A DNA stretch of 43,461 bases from Pseudomonas sp. PICF141 (GCF_002286815.1 NZ_MUNM01000038.1:1-43461); one strand, 5' to 3'. Counted from the first letter of the stretch, positions 31,259-41,889 are shown. Program-made: numbers and translations. The notes: generated by a model from the letters alone, not told the origin.

Positions 31259-32278
31259 TCAAACTTTGACGATCCAGCCTGCTGGCGCTTCGACGTCGCC
31301 GGTCTGTACACCGGTCAGCTCTTTGTAGAGCTTCTGGGTGATCGGGCCGACTTCGGTTTCGCTGTGGAACACGTGCAGTTTGTCGTTGTAGCTGATGCCA
31401 CCGATTGGCGTAATCACCGCGGCCGTACCGCAAGCACCGGCTTCCTTGAAGTCGGACAGTTTGTCGATGAACACGTCACCTTCGACCACTTCCAGGCCCA
31501 GACGGGTTTTGGCCAGTTCGATCAACGACAGACGAGTGATGCCCGGCAACACCGAAGGGGAATTGGGGGTGACGAACTTGTTGTCGTGGGTGATCCCGAA
31601 GAAGTTGGCCGAGCCGACTTCCTCGATTTTGGTGTGGGTCAGCGGGTCCAGGTAGATGGCGTCGGCAAAATGCGCCTTCTTGGCCTGGGAACCCGGCATC
31701 AGGCTGGCGGCATAGTTGCCACCGACCTTGGCCGCGCCGGTGCCTTGTGGGGCGGCGCGGTCGTAGCTGGAGATCAGGAAGTTGTGCGGGGTCAAACCGC
31801 CCTTGAAGTAGGCGCCGACCGGGATGCAGAAGATCGAGAAGATGAACTCGGGCGCAGTGCGCACACCGATGTTGTCACCCACGCCGATCACGAACGGACG
31901 CAGGTACAGCGCGCCGCCGGTGCCGTAAGGCGGGATGAAACGCTCGTTGGCGCGAACCACTTCCTTGCACGCTTCGATGAACTGCTCGGTGGATACCTGC
32001 GGCATCAGCAGGCGTGCGCAGCTGCGTTGCATGCGTGCGGCGTTCTGGTCCGGGCGGAACAGGTTGATCGAACCGTCCTTGCAGCGGTAGGCCTTCAGGC
32101 CTTCGAAGCACTGCTGGCCATAGTGAAGGGCAGTCGAGCCTTCGCTGATATGCAGCACGTTGTCTTCGGTCAGGGTGCCTTTGTCCCACTCGCCATTACG
32201 CCAGTGCGACAGATAGCGCTTGTCTGTCTTGATGTAGTCAAAACCCAGCTTGTCCCAATTGATGCTCTCGTTACCCAT
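31259..32278 (-). CDS. ilvE: Branched-chain amino-acid aminotransferase
   Basis: A 339-residue fold-type IV PLP enzyme that interconverts Leu/Ile/Val and their 2-keto acids with glutamate. The PLP lysine lies in 'GTGAAKVGGNYAASL'. Other family marks are 'ALHYGQQCFEGLKAYR', 'RPFVIGVGDNIGV' and 'EEVGSANFFGI' with 'GVITRLSLIELA'-type 'PGITRLSLIELA'. The length and motifs match the larger, mitochondrial-like BCAT class. ATG 32278 has AGAGGG upstream; an earlier in-frame start adds 5 residues. It lies just downstream of the bkd operon on the same strand, separated by a REP element. This makes metabolic sense because its products are the Bkd substrates. Confidence 0.95.
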   Translation of the reverse strand: MGNESINWDKLGFDYIKTDKRYLSHWRNGEWDKGTLTEDNVLHISEGSTALHYGQQCFEGLKAYRCKDGSINLFRPDQNAARMQRSCARLLMPQVSTEQFIEACKEVVRANERFIPPYGTGGALYLRPFVIGVGDNIGVRTAPEFIFSIFCIPVGAYFKGGLTPHNFLISSYDRAAPQGTGAAKVGGNYAASLMPGSQAKKAHFADAIYLDPLTHTKIEEVGSANFFGITHDNKFVTPNSPSVLPGITRLSLIELAKTRLGLEVVEGDVFIDKLSDFKEAGACGTAAVITPIGGISYNDKLHVFHSETEVGPITQKLYKELTGVQTGDVEAPAGWIVKV

Positions 32279-32394
32279 GACACCCTCTATCACTTAACAA
32301 CCGCCGAAACGGTTCAAGGCTTCTGACATTTTTCTGGATGGGGACAACAATACTTCATTCCGGGCCCATTTCGCAGCCCGCAATTCGTTCCTTT

Positions 32395-32501
32395 GATCGT
32401 TCCCACGCTCTGCGTGGGAATGCAGCCCGGGACGCTCCGCGTCCCTAAAGCGGACGCGGAGCGTCCATTGAGGCATTCCCACGCAGAGCGTGGGAACGAT
32501 C
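32395..32501. repeat. REP-type palindrome (GTTCCCACGCTCTGCGTGGGAATGC family)
   Basis: Arms GATCGTTCCCACGCTCTGCG and CGCAGAGCGTGGGAACGATC are exact complements, with inner GACGCTCCGCGTCC hairpins. It lies 13 bp after the lpdV stop and upstream of ilvE, so it may end or trim the bkd transcript. Confidence 0.9.
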
Positions 32502-32514
32502 AGTGAGATCCGGT

Positions 32515-33897
32515 TTATAGATGTAGCGCATGCCCCAACGCACGCAACGCCGCTTCCTGCACCGCTTCACCCAGCGTCGGATGGGCGTGGATGGTGCCGG
32601 CGATGTCTTCCAGGCGAGCGCCCATTTCCAGGCTCTGGCCAAATGCTGTCGACAACTCCGACACGCCCACACCCACCGCCTGCCAACCAACAATCACATG
32701 GTTGTCCCGCCGCGCCACGACCCGCACGAAGCCGCTTCTCGACTCCAGCGTCATCGCCCGGCCATTGGCGGCGAACGGGAAGCTGGAAACTATGCAGTCC
32801 AGCCCCGACGCCTTGGCTTCGTCCGGGGTCTTGCCGACCACCACCAGTTCCGGGTCGGTGAAGCACACGGCGGCGATGGCGGTCGGGTTGAATTCGCGGT
32901 GTTTGCCGCTGATCAGCTCGGCGACCATCTCACCCTGAGCCATGGCCCGGTGCGCAAGCATCGGTTCGCCGCTCAAGTCGCCGATGGCGTAGACGTTGCG
33001 CATGCTGGTCTGGCAGCGGTTGTCGATCTTGATCGCTGAACCGTTCATGTCCAGGTTCAAGGCTTCAAGGTTCCAGCCTTGAGTGTTGGGTTTGCGACCG
33101 ACGGCTACCAGTACCTGATCGGTTTTCAGGTTCAGGCTATCGCCGCTCGGGTCAATCACTTGCAATGTATTGTTAACAGAATCAAAGCCTTGAACGCTAT
33201 GTTTCAAGTAAAGCTTCACATCCAGTTGCTTGAGTGCCTCATGCACTGGATGGGTCAGTTCAGCATCGTAGGCTGGCAGGATGCGATCCTGCGCCTCGAC
33301 CACGCTGACCTCGGCGCCGAGTTTGCGATAGGCAATCCCCAGCTCCAGACCGATGTAACCGCCGCCGACCACAATCAGCCGTTTTGGCACGGACGTCGGC
33401 GCGAGGGCTTCGGTGGAAGAGATGATCGGCCCGCCAATCGGCAGCATCGGCAGGTTCACGCTTTTCGAACCGGTGGCCAGCACCAGGTGCTCACACTGAA
33501 TGCGCGTGTCGCCGACTTCGACGGTTTTGCCGTCAATCACTTTGGCCCAGCCTCGAATGACCTGAACCTTGTGCTTCTTCAGCAGCGCCGAAACGCCGGT
33601 GGTCAGGCGATCAACGATGCCGTCTTTCCAGTCGACGCTCTTGCCGATGTCCAGGGTCGGTGCCGACACGCTGATGCCCAGCGCCGAGTGCTGGCTGTGA
33701 TGTTGCGTCTGATGGAACTGTTCGGCGACGTGAATCAACGCCTTCGACGGAATGCAGCCGATGTTCAGGCAGGTGCCGCCCAACGATTCGCCTTCCACCA
33801 GAATGGTCGAAATGCCCAGTTGGCCGGCACGGATTGCCGTCACATAACCGCCAGGGCCGCCGCCGATGATCAGCAGCGTGGTGTTCAAAGTCTGCAT
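32515..33897 (-). CDS. lpdV: Dihydrolipoyl dehydrogenase (E3) of the branched-chain complex
   Basis: A 460-residue FAD/NAD disulfide oxidoreductase that reoxidises the lipoyl groups of BkdB and makes NADH. The FAD motif is '[20 protein letters not shown]' and the redox disulfide is '[17 protein letters not shown]'. The NAD motif is '[20 protein letters not shown]' and the second FAD motif is '[17 protein letters not shown]'. The C-terminal base is in '[15 protein letters not shown]' (His-x4-Glu). It is the last gene of the operon, 3 bp after bkdB. A dedicated E3 in the bkd operon is characteristic of Pseudomonas (LPD-Val). Confidence 0.96.
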   Translation of the reverse strand: MQTLNTTLLIIGGGPGGYVTAIRAGQLGISTILVEGESLGGTCLNIGCIPSKALIHVAEQFHQTQHHSQHSALGISVSAPTLDIGKSVDWKDGIVDRLTTGVSALLKKHKVQVIRGWAKVIDGKTVEVGDTRIQCEHLVLATGSKSVNLPMLPIGGPIISSTEALAPTSVPKRLIVVGGGYIGLELGIAYRKLGAEVSVVEAQDRILPAYDAELTHPVHEALKQLDVKLYLKHSVQGFDSVNNTLQVIDPSGDSLNLKTDQVLVAVGRKPNTQGWNLEALNLDMNGSAIKIDNRCQTSMRNVYAIGDLSGEPMLAHRAMAQGEMVAELISGKHREFNPTAIAAVCFTDPELVVVGKTPDEAKASGLDCIVSSFPFAANGRAMTLESRSGFVRVVARRDNHVIVGWQAVGVGVSELSTAFGQSLEMGARLEDIAGTIHAHPTLGEAVQEAALRALGHALHL

Positions 33898-33900
33898 CTC

Positions 33901-35169
33901 TTACTCCACAAACAAGGTGGCGGGTTGTTCGAGCAAACCACGGATGGCCTGGATGAATTGCGCCGCGTCCATGCCATCGACCACGCGGTGATCGAAGGAG
34001 CTGGAGAGGTTCATCATCTTGCGAATCACGATCTGGCCTTTGACGACCATCGGCCGTTCGACGATTTTGTTCACACCGACGATCGCCACTTCCGGCAGGT
34101 TCAACACCGGCGTACTGACGATGCCGCCCAGGGCGCCGAGGCTGGTCAGGGTGATGGTCGAACCGGACAACTCATCGCGACTGGCCTTGCCAGTGCGCGC
34201 GGCGGTGGCCAGACGGGAGATTTCCGCAGCGCTGTCCCACAGGCTGCGGGTTTCGGCATGACGCACCACCGGCACCATCAAACCGATGTCGGCTTGGGTG
34301 GCGACGCCCACATGCACGGCGCCGAGGCGGGTGATGACTTGGGCTTCGTCGTCGTAACGGGCGTTGATCTGCGGGAAGTCGCGCAAGGCCACGACCAACG
34401 CGCGGACCAGGAACGGCAGCAAGGTCAGCTTGCCGCGAGTCGCACCGTGTTTTTCATTCAGGTGTGCGCGCAGTTCTTCCACGGCGGTGACGTCGATTTC
34501 TTCGACGTAACTGAAGTGGGCGGCACGCTGAGTGGCATCCTGCATGCGCTGGGCGATCTTGCGGCGCATGCCGATTACCGGAATTTGCTCTTCTTCGTTA
34601 CGCTGGGCGTACGCGGCGGTGGCGGTCGATGCATTCGACTGACCCTGGGCCAAATAGGCTTCGAGGTCTTCGTGCAGAATCCGACCGGCAGGGCCGCTGC
34701 CACGCACCAGACGCAATTGAATGCCGAGGTCCAGCGCATGTTTGCGCACGGCCGGGGAGGCCAGTGGGCGTTCATCGGCTTCACGAGCAACCATAGGGCC
34801 TTGGCACGCGGCGGCCGGGCGAGGCGCCGCAACCGGTTTGCTCTCAACAACGGCTTCAACTTTCGGCGCTGCAGCGGGTGCTTCTTTAACCGCAGCTGGT
34901 TGAGCTGACTCTTTAACGTTGCCCGCGCCTTCGACTTCGATGCTGATCAGGATGCTGCCCACCGCCATGACTTCGCCAGGCTGGCCACCCAAGGCAATCA
35001 CCTTGCCATGCACCGGGGACGGGATGTCGACCATCGCCTTGTCGGTCATGACATCGGCCAGCACCTGATCTTCGACGACCATGTCACCGACCTTGACGTG
35101 CCACTGAGACAGTTCAACTTCTGCAATGCCTTCGCCAATGTCCGGCATTTTAATAACGTGCGTGCCCAT
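33901..35169 (-). CDS. bkdB: Branched-chain keto-acid dehydrogenase E2 (lipoyl transacylase)
   Basis: A 422-residue E2 core. The N-terminal lipoyl domain (1-~80) has its lipoylation lysine in 'VMTDKAMVDIPSP' (K44). An Ala/Pro-rich linker and the subunit-binding domain follow ('ASPAVRKHALDLGIQLRLVR', 'GPAGRILHEDLEAYL'). The catalytic acyltransferase domain (~190-422) ends with 'SSSFDHRVVDGMDAAQF', carrying the catalytic His and Asp. It transfers branched acyl groups to CoA. Its start codon directly follows the bkdA2 stop with no gap. Confidence 0.96.
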   Translation of the reverse strand: MGTHVIKMPDIGEGIAEVELSQWHVKVGDMVVEDQVLADVMTDKAMVDIPSPVHGKVIALGGQPGEVMAVGSILISIEVEGAGNVKESAQPAAVKEAPAAAPKVEAVVESKPVAAPRPAAACQGPMVAREADERPLASPAVRKHALDLGIQLRLVRGSGPAGRILHEDLEAYLAQGQSNASTATAAYAQRNEEEQIPVIGMRRKIAQRMQDATQRAAHFSYVEEIDVTAVEELRAHLNEKHGATRGKLTLLPFLVRALVVALRDFPQINARYDDEAQVITRLGAVHVGVATQADIGLMVPVVRHAETRSLWDSAAEISRLATAARTGKASRDELSGSTITLTSLGALGGIVSTPVLNLPEVAIVGVNKIVERPMVVKGQIVIRKMMNLSSSFDHRVVDGMDAAQFIQAIRGLLEQPATLFVE

Positions 35170-36228
35170 TCAGACCTCCATGACCCGATGCAAAGCCGCG
35201 CCCACACGGGACGGCCCAGGGAAATACGCCCACTCTTGCGCGTGCGGGTAAGGTGTGTCCCAACCGGTGACGCGCTCGATCGGCGCTTCCAGGTAGTGGA
35301 AGCAATGCTCTTGCACCAGGGCGACCAGTTCGGCGCCGAAGCCGCAAGTACGGGTCGCTTCGTGAACGATCACGCAACGGCCGGTTTTCTTCACCGACTT
35401 GACGATGGTGTCCAGGTCCAATGGCCACAGGCTGCGCAGGTCGATGACCTCGGCGTCGATACCGGTTTCTTCAGCGGCCACTTGCGACACATAAACGGTG
35501 GTGCCGTAGGTCAGGATGGTCACGTCCTTGCCCGGACGGGCAATGGCAGCGACGTCCAGCGGCACGGTGTAGTAACCGTCCGGCACTTGTGCGGCGGGGT
35601 GTTTCGACCACGGGGTTACCGGACGGTCGTGATGGCCGTCGAACGGGCCGTTGTACAGGCGCTTGGGCTCAAGAAAGATCACCGGGTCATCGTTTTCGAT
35701 AGAGGCAATCAGCAGGCCCTTGGCGTCGTAAGGGTTGGACGGCATGACGGTACGCAAACCGCAGACCTGAGTGAACATCGCCTCGATGCTCTGGCTGTGG
35801 GTCTGGCCGCCATAGATACCACCGCCGCAGGGCATGCGCAGGGTCATCGGTGCAGTGAACTCGCCGGCCGAGCGATAACGCAGGCGCGCGGCTTCGGAAA
35901 TGATCTGGTCCGACGCCGGGTACACGTAATCGGCGAACTGGATCTCGGCCACCGGCCGCAAACCGTAGGCGCCCATGCCCACGGCGACGCCGACGATGCC
36001 GCTTTCGGAGATCGGTGCATCAAATACGCGGGAGGTGCCGTACTTGTTCTGCAGGCCTTCGGTGCAACGGAACACGCCGCCGAAGTAGCCCACGTCCTGG
36101 CCGAACACCACGACGTTGTCGTCACGCTCAAGCATCACATCCATGGCCGAGCGCAGGGCCTGGATCATGGTCATGGTGGTCGTGGTCATGGCGGTTTCCA
36201 ACTCGATTTTGTTGTTGTGATCGTTCAT
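35170..36228 (-). CDS. bkdA2: Branched-chain keto-acid dehydrogenase E1 beta subunit
   Basis: A 352-residue transketolase-like beta subunit of the thiamine-dependent decarboxylase. Family motifs are 'VFGQDVGYFGGVFRCTEGLQ', 'FDAPISESGIVGVAVGMGAY', 'PVAEIQFADYVYPASDQIIS' and 'VIDLRSLWPLDLDTIVKSVK'. It pairs with BkdA1 to form the alpha2beta2 E1. It starts one base after the bkdA1 stop and abuts bkdB. Confidence 0.96.
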   Translation of the reverse strand: MNDHNNKIELETAMTTTTMTMIQALRSAMDVMLERDDNVVVFGQDVGYFGGVFRCTEGLQNKYGTSRVFDAPISESGIVGVAVGMGAYGLRPVAEIQFADYVYPASDQIISEAARLRYRSAGEFTAPMTLRMPCGGGIYGGQTHSQSIEAMFTQVCGLRTVMPSNPYDAKGLLIASIENDDPVIFLEPKRLYNGPFDGHHDRPVTPWSKHPAAQVPDGYYTVPLDVAAIARPGKDVTILTYGTTVYVSQVAAEETGIDAEVIDLRSLWPLDLDTIVKSVKKTGRCVIVHEATRTCGFGAELVALVQEHCFHYLEAPIERVTGWDTPYPHAQEWAYFPGPSRVGAALHRVMEV

Positions 36229-36229
36229 G

Positions 36230-37650
<1,421 letters not shown>

Positions 37651-38139
37651 ATGCGCAAACTGGACCGTACCGACATCGGCATTCTCAACAGCCTTCAGGA
37701 GAACGCGCGCATCACCAACGCCGACCTCGCGCGCTCGGTTAACCTGTCGCCGACGCCGTGCTTCAACCGGGTCAAGGCGATGGAAGAATTGGGACTGATC
37801 CGTGAGCAAGTGACCCTGCTGGATGCCGACTTGCTGGGGCTGCATGTGAATGTGTTCATTCACGTCAGCCTGGAAAAACAGGTGGAGGAGGCGCTGCAGC
37901 ATTTCGAAGAGGCGATCTCGGATCGCCCGGAAGTGATGGAGTGTTATTTGATGGCCGGCGACCCGGATTACCTGATCCGCGTGCTGGTGCCGACCATTCA
38001 GTCGCTGGAGCGCTTCATGATGGACTTTTTGACCAAGGTGCCGGGGGTGGCGAACATCCGTTCCAGCTTTGCGCTCAAGCAGGTGCGGTATAAAACGGCG
38101 TTGCCATTGCCGGCGAATGGGTTGACGTTGGCTAATTGA
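37651..38139 (+). CDS. bkdR: Lrp-family activator BkdR
   Basis: A 162-residue Lrp/AsnC regulator. The HTH (~1-60) is '[20 protein letters not shown]', '[20 protein letters not shown]'. The C-terminal ACT-like RAM domain (~70-150) includes '[13 protein letters not shown]', '[20 protein letters not shown]' and '[14 protein letters not shown]'. In P. putida BkdR activates the bkd operon in response to branched-chain amino acids; divergence from bkdA1 supports the same role. AGGTGG lies before the ATG. Its stop codon touches a REP palindrome. Confidence 0.95.
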   Translation: MRKLDRTDIGILNSLQENARITNADLARSVNLSPTPCFNRVKAMEELGLIREQVTLLDADLLGLHVNVFIHVSLEKQVEEALQHFEEAISDRPEVMECYLMAGDPDYLIRVLVPTIQSLERFMMDFLTKVPGVANIRSSFALKQVRYKTALPLPANGLTLAN

Positions 38140-38249
38140 TCGTTCCCACGCTCCGCGTGGGAATGCATCCCGTGACGCTCTGCGTCACATTCGGAAGCGG
38201 AACGCGGAGCGTCCCTGGCGGCATTCCCACGCGGAGCGTGGGAACAATC
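38138..38249. repeat. REP-type palindrome (GTTCCCACGCTCCGCGTGGGAATGC family)
   Basis: Arms GATCGTTCCCACGCTCCGCG and CGCGGAGCGTGGGAACAATC with inner GACGCTCTGCGTCAC hairpin. The element begins inside the bkdR stop codon and ends 9 bp before the convergent persulfide dioxygenase stop, so it separates two convergent transcripts. Confidence 0.88.
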
Positions 38250-38257
38250 GAATGGGT

Positions 38258-39121
38258 TTACAGCTTGTTAATCGGGATCTTCAGGTAAGTCACGCCATTG
38301 TCTTCCGCCGGCGGCAAATTCCCCGCCCGCACATTCACCTGAATCGCCGGCAGCAACAGCGTCGGCATGCCCAACCCGGCATCGCGCCGGGTGCGCATGG
38401 CGACGAAGGTGGCCTCATCAATGCCGTCATGAATATGGATATTGCTTTTGCGCTGCTCGCCAACCGTGCTCTGGCACTGGTGTTCGCGGCCGGCTGGCGG
38501 GTAATCGTGGCAGACATAAAGACGCACGCTGGCGGGGAAGGCCAGCAGTTTGTGGATCGAGGCAAACATCTGGTTAGCATTGCCGCCCGGGAAGTCGCAG
38601 CGTGCGGTACCGACGTCCGGCATGAACAACGTATCGCCCACCAGAATCACATCGCCGTCGATCAGATAGGCCATGTCCGCCGGGGTATGCCCGGGCACAT
38701 GCAGGGCCGTGGCCTTGAGATTGCCGATCCGGAATGACTCGTCCGGGGCAAACAAATGATCGAACTGTGAACCATCGACGCTGAATTCCGGTTCAAGGTT
38801 GAACAGCGTCTTGAACACGTCCTGAACCTTGCTGATCGACTCACCGATTGCAATCTTGCCCCCCAATTCCCGACGCAGATACGGCGCGGCCGACAGGTGA
38901 TCGGCATGGGCGTGGGTTTCCAGCAGCCACTGCACCTGTAACTGATGGTCGCGCACGAAGGCGATGATTTTGTCGGCCTGGACGGTTGCGGTGCGACCGG
39001 CGGCGGGGTCGTAATCCAGCACCGGGTCGACAATCGCGCAGTGCCCGCCATCGTGTTCGTAGATCACGTAGCTGTAGGTCGATGAGGCGGGGTCGAGGAA
39101 GGCTTCAATCAACGCAAACAT
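38258..39121 (-). CDS. MBL-fold persulfide dioxygenase (ETHE1/Blh-like)
   Basis: A 287-residue metallo-beta-lactamase-fold enzyme. The metal motif H-x-H-x-D-H is 'THAHADHLSAAPYLRRELGG'. Further ligands lie in 'HVPGHTPADMAYLI' and 'LVGDTLFMPDVGTARCDFPG', and the C-terminal H in 'YVCHDYPPAGRE'. The 'GTARCDFPGG' stretch is typical of ETHE1-like persulfide dioxygenases, which use Fe(II) and O2 to oxidise glutathione persulfide to sulfite. Context agrees: a divergent BigR-like sulfide sensor, then SQR and a TauE-type exporter. In some genomes the gene is called blh. It is divergent from the regulator. Confidence 0.9.
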   Translation of the reverse strand: MFALIEAFLDPASSTYSYVIYEHDGGHCAIVDPVLDYDPAAGRTATVQADKIIAFVRDHQLQVQWLLETHAHADHLSAAPYLRRELGGKIAIGESISKVQDVFKTLFNLEPEFSVDGSQFDHLFAPDESFRIGNLKATALHVPGHTPADMAYLIDGDVILVGDTLFMPDVGTARCDFPGGNANQMFASIHKLLAFPASVRLYVCHDYPPAGREHQCQSTVGEQRKSNIHIHDGIDEATFVAMRTRRDAGLGMPTLLLPAIQVNVRAGNLPPAEDNGVTYLKIPINKL

Positions 39122-39172
39122 GGCAGGAACCTGTGGAAAGGGGACGGGAGGGCAATAACCGGTTGCAACACT

Positions 39173-39188
39173 TTATGTTTAAACATAA
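39173..39188. promoter_or_regulatory. 16-bp perfect palindrome, candidate BigR-type operator
   Basis: TTATGTTTAAACATAA lies between the persulfide dioxygenase (start 39121) and the ArsR gene (start 39226). ArsR-family persulfide sensors of the BigR/SqrR class bind AT-rich dyads in this position and repress both directions. Its placement argues against the in-frame ATG at 39175 as the regulator's start. Confidence 0.65.
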
Positions 39189-39225
39189 TGTCCGCAGCTT
39201 AAGTGACGTCGAAGGCATCCTGCAA

Positions 39226-39561
39226 ATGCAATCCAGTCTGACCGAATGTGAAGTCGCCCAGCTCCGGGCCTCGGCCTCCAAGGCCTGTGCGCTGCTCAAG
39301 GCTTTGGCCAATGAGGACCGCTTGCTGATTCTCTGCCAATTGACCCAGGGCGAGCGCAACGTCGGCGAACTGGAAAAAATGACCGGCGTGCGCCAGCCCA
39401 CCCTGTCCCAACAGCTGGGCATCCTGCGCGACGAGGGATTGGTCGCCACCCGTCGTGAAGGCAAGTACATATTCTATGGTTTAGCCAGTCATGAAGTGAT
39501 TCAGGTAATGAAGACGCTGTCCGGCCTGTATTGCGGGGCGGTGCTGAAAAGCTGGGGCTGA
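39226..39561 (+). CDS. bigR: ArsR-family persulfide-sensing repressor (BigR/SqrR-like)
   Basis: A 111-residue ArsR regulator. The core is 'ACALLKALANEDRLLILCQL', recognition helix 'TGVRQPTLSQQLGILRDEGL' and wing 'TRREGKYIFYGLASHEVIQV'. Two cysteines at the positions used by BigR/SqrR for a polysulfide bond are present: one in 'LLILCQLTQGE' and one in 'SGLYCGAVLK'. GAAGG precedes the ATG at 39226. On sulfide or persulfide exposure the dithiol would oxidise and release the operator. It is divergent from the dioxygenase and upstream of SQR. The symbol is assigned by similarity and context. Confidence 0.85.
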   Translation: MQSSLTECEVAQLRASASKACALLKALANEDRLLILCQLTQGERNVGELEKMTGVRQPTLSQQLGILRDEGLVATRREGKYIFYGLASHEVIQVMKTLSGLYCGAVLKSWG

Positions 39562-39594
39562 ACCTGATAGCCGTAATGCGATCCGTAGCAGCTG

Positions 39595-39732
39595 TCGAGC
39601 CCTGGCGAGGCTGCGTTCGGCTGCGAAGCAGTCGTGAAACCGGCTAATGCGGTCTGCCGGACATACCGCAATCTCTGATTTACGACTGCTTCGCAGCCGA
39701 ACGCAGCCTCGCTGGGGCTCGACAGCTGCTAC
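39595..39732. repeat. REP-type long inverted repeat (GCAGCTGTCGAGC family)
   Basis: Arms GTAGCAGCTGTCGAGCCCTG and a complementary end GGGGCTCGACAGCTGCTAC, with the second pair GAGGCTGCGTTCGGCTGCGA / TCGCAGCCGAACGCAGCCTC. It lies between bigR and SQR, so the two may be transcribed separately. Confidence 0.88.
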
Positions 39733-39789
39733 AGCCAGCTGCTACGGGACTGAACCCTGAGCCATGCGTGCAATAACAAGGAATGAATG

Positions 39790-41034
39790 ATGAACGATCA
39801 ACACTGGGGCCCATCCATCAGTGCCGACATCGTGGTAATAGGCGGCGGGACTGCTGGCATTGGCCTGGTGGCCAGCCTGCTGAAACGCGATCCAGGCTTG
39901 AACATCACCGTCATCGAACCCGACAGCCAGCATTACTACCAACCGGCGTGGACGCTGGTGGGCGGCGGTGCTTATGCGGTGAAAAACACCGTGCGCCCGA
40001 TGGCCTCGGTGATGCCGCGCCAAGCCACCTGGCTGCAGGCAGCCGTGACGGAGATCGCTCCAGACAGCAAACAGCTGACCCTCGACGATGGTCGCACTGT
40101 CGGTTACCAGAACCTCGTGGTCTGCCCCGGTTTGCGCCTGGCCTGGGAGAAAATCGCAGGCTTGCAGGACACCCTCGGCCAGAATGGCGTGACCTCCAAT
40201 TACAGCTATCGGCATGCGGCCTACACCTGGGAACTGGTCCGGGAATTGCGCGGCGGCAAAGCCATCTTCACTCAGCCAGCGGTGCCGATCAAATGCGCCG
40301 GTGCGCCGCAGAAAGCCTTGTACTTGTCTTGCGATCACTGGCGCAAAACCGGTGTTTTGGGCAAGTTCGACGTGGAGTTCAATCTGGCCGGTGCTGCGTT
40401 GTTCGGCGTGGCGACATTTGTGCCGCCGCTCATGAAGTACATCGAAAAGTACAACGCCCGGCTCGCCTTCAATTCCAATCTGATCAAAGTTCACGGGCCA
40501 TCGAAAACCGCCTGGTTCGAGGTCAAGGACGCTGCAGGTGCCGTGACCGTAGAAGAAAAAACCTTCGACCTGCTGCATGTCGTGCCGCCTCAGGTCTCGC
40601 CGGATTTCATCCGCCAAAGCCCGTTGGCCGACGCCGCTGGCTGGTGCGAAGTGAACCCGCACAGCCTGCAACATGTGCACTATCCGGATGTCTTCGCGCT
40701 GGGCGATGTCTGTTCCACCAGCAACGCGAAAACGGCCGCCGCCGTGCGCAAGCAGATCGTGGTGGTGGCGCAAAACCTGCTGGCCCTGCGCAAGCAACAG
40801 CCGTTGCCGCTCAAGTACGACGGCTACGGTTCGTGCCCGCTGACGGTGGAAAAGGGCAAAGTGATTCTCGCCGAGTTCGGTTACGCCGGTAAGTTGTTGC
40901 CGACCTTTCCCCTCGACCCGATCATACCGCGTCGTTCGGCCTGGTTTCTCAAGGCGACCCTGCTGCCGTGGTTCTACTGGAATGGCCTGCTCAAGGGCCG
41001 TGAATGGCTGACCCGTCTGTCCAAGGTTGACTGA
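39790..41034 (+). CDS. sqr: Sulfide:quinone oxidoreductase
   Basis: A 414-residue FAD enzyme that oxidises H2S at the membrane and passes electrons to quinone, forming persulfide. The FAD motif is 'ADIVVIGGGTAGIGLVASLL'. The SQR-type redox cysteines appear in 'PAVPIKCAGAPQKALYLSCD' and 'YGSCPLTVEKGKVILAEFGY'. The second FAD motif is 'HYPDVFALGDVCSTSNAKTA'. The C-terminal amphipathic helix region is 'WFLKATLLPWFYWNGLLKG', as needed for membrane contact. It belongs to the eukaryote-like (type II) SQR group. Two adjacent ATGs (39787, 39790) are possible; AAGGA favours the second. The TauE gene follows after 9 bp. Confidence 0.9.
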   Translation: MNDQHWGPSISADIVVIGGGTAGIGLVASLLKRDPGLNITVIEPDSQHYYQPAWTLVGGGAYAVKNTVRPMASVMPRQATWLQAAVTEIAPDSKQLTLDDGRTVGYQNLVVCPGLRLAWEKIAGLQDTLGQNGVTSNYSYRHAAYTWELVRELRGGKAIFTQPAVPIKCAGAPQKALYLSCDHWRKTGVLGKFDVEFNLAGAALFGVATFVPPLMKYIEKYNARLAFNSNLIKVHGPSKTAWFEVKDAAGAVTVEEKTFDLLHVVPPQVSPDFIRQSPLADAAGWCEVNPHSLQHVHYPDVFALGDVCSTSNAKTAAAVRKQIVVVAQNLLALRKQQPLPLKYDGYGSCPLTVEKGKVILAEFGYAGKLLPTFPLDPIIPRRSAWFLKATLLPWFYWNGLLKGREWLTRLSKVD

Positions 41035-41043
41035 GAGAACCCT

Positions 41044-41850
41044 ATGTTGCTGGCCAGTTTTTTCGGCGTTGTCATGGGCCTGGTGCTGGGTTTGACCGGG
41101 GCCGGTGGCGGTATTCTTGCGGTGCCGGCCCTGGTGCTGGGTTTGGGTTTGACCATGACCCAAGCGGCGCCCGTCGCCTTGTTCGCGGTAGGCAGTGCGG
41201 CGGCGATCGGTGCGATCGACGGTTTGCGCCATGGCCTGGTGCGCTATCGCGCCGCGTTGTTGATTGCACTGCTGGGCGCGGTGTTTTCGCCGGTGGGTAT
41301 CTTTTTCGCCCATCAGTTGCCTGAAAAAATCTTGATGGTCCTGTTCAGCCTGCTGATGGTCATGGTGGCCTGGCGGATGCTGCGCCGGGAAAAGCCCGAT
41401 GATGGCCCGAGCGACCACGGACATGCCAACTGGGGCCAGAAGAATTGCATGCTCGATCAGCAGACCGGGCGTTTTTCCTGGACTGCCAAATGCACCGCGA
41501 CCCTGGCCGCACTCGGTGCGGTGACAGGTGTGGTCTCCGGGCTGCTCGGGGTCGGTGGCGGCTTTCTGATAGTGCCGGCGTTCAAGCAACTGACCGATGT
41601 GCAGATGCGCGGCATCGTCGCCACGTCGTTGATGGTGATCAGCCTGATCTCGGTGATCGGCGTGATCGGTGCGTTTCATGCCGGGGTGCGGATCGATGGT
41701 TTGGGCGGGTCGTTCATTGTCGCCAGCATCCTCGGGATGATCCTCGGTCGAAAACTCTGCGCGCGGGTGCCGGCCCGAGGGTTGCAGATGGGCTTTGCCA
41801 GCGTCTGCGTGGTAATCGCCGTTTACATGCTGTTTAGAGCGCTCGCCTAG
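41044..41850 (+). CDS. TauE/SafE-family sulfite exporter
   Basis: A 268-residue membrane protein with ~8 TM helices and the family's duplicated layout: 'GVVMGLVLGLTGAGGGILAV' in the first half and 'GAVTGVVSGLLGVGGGFLIV' in the second. TauE/SafE proteins are thought to export sulfite or organosulfonates. Between the halves is a loop with cysteines ('QKNCMLDQQ', 'WTAKCTATL'). It follows SQR by 9 bp, so it probably removes sulfite produced by the persulfide dioxygenase; the substrate is inferred from context. Confidence 0.88.
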   Translation: MLLASFFGVVMGLVLGLTGAGGGILAVPALVLGLGLTMTQAAPVALFAVGSAAAIGAIDGLRHGLVRYRAALLIALLGAVFSPVGIFFAHQLPEKILMVLFSLLMVMVAWRMLRREKPDDGPSDHGHANWGQKNCMLDQQTGRFSWTAKCTATLAALGAVTGVVSGLLGVGGGFLIVPAFKQLTDVQMRGIVATSLMVISLISVIGVIGAFHAGVRIDGLGGSFIVASILGMILGRKLCARVPARGLQMGFASVCVVIAVYMLFRALA

Positions 41851-41862
41851 CCGGCACCGGTT

Positions 41863-41889
41863 CCTGTGGACGCCAGTCGGGTCCACAGG
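41863..41889. repeat. Inverted repeat after the TauE gene
   Basis: CCTGTGGAC (41863-41871) and GTCCACAGG (41881-41889) form a perfect 9-bp stem with a 9-base loop, 12 bp after the stop. No T tract follows, so it is only a possible terminator. The rest of the 41851-42059 gap shows nothing I can support. Confidence 0.5.

Noticed and set aside
33079..34908. 609-codon open frame antisense to lpdV and bkdB
   Set aside because: It mirrors two well-conserved genes, has no family motifs, and shows the His/Gln/Asp-rich composition expected of the antisense of GC-rich coding DNA.
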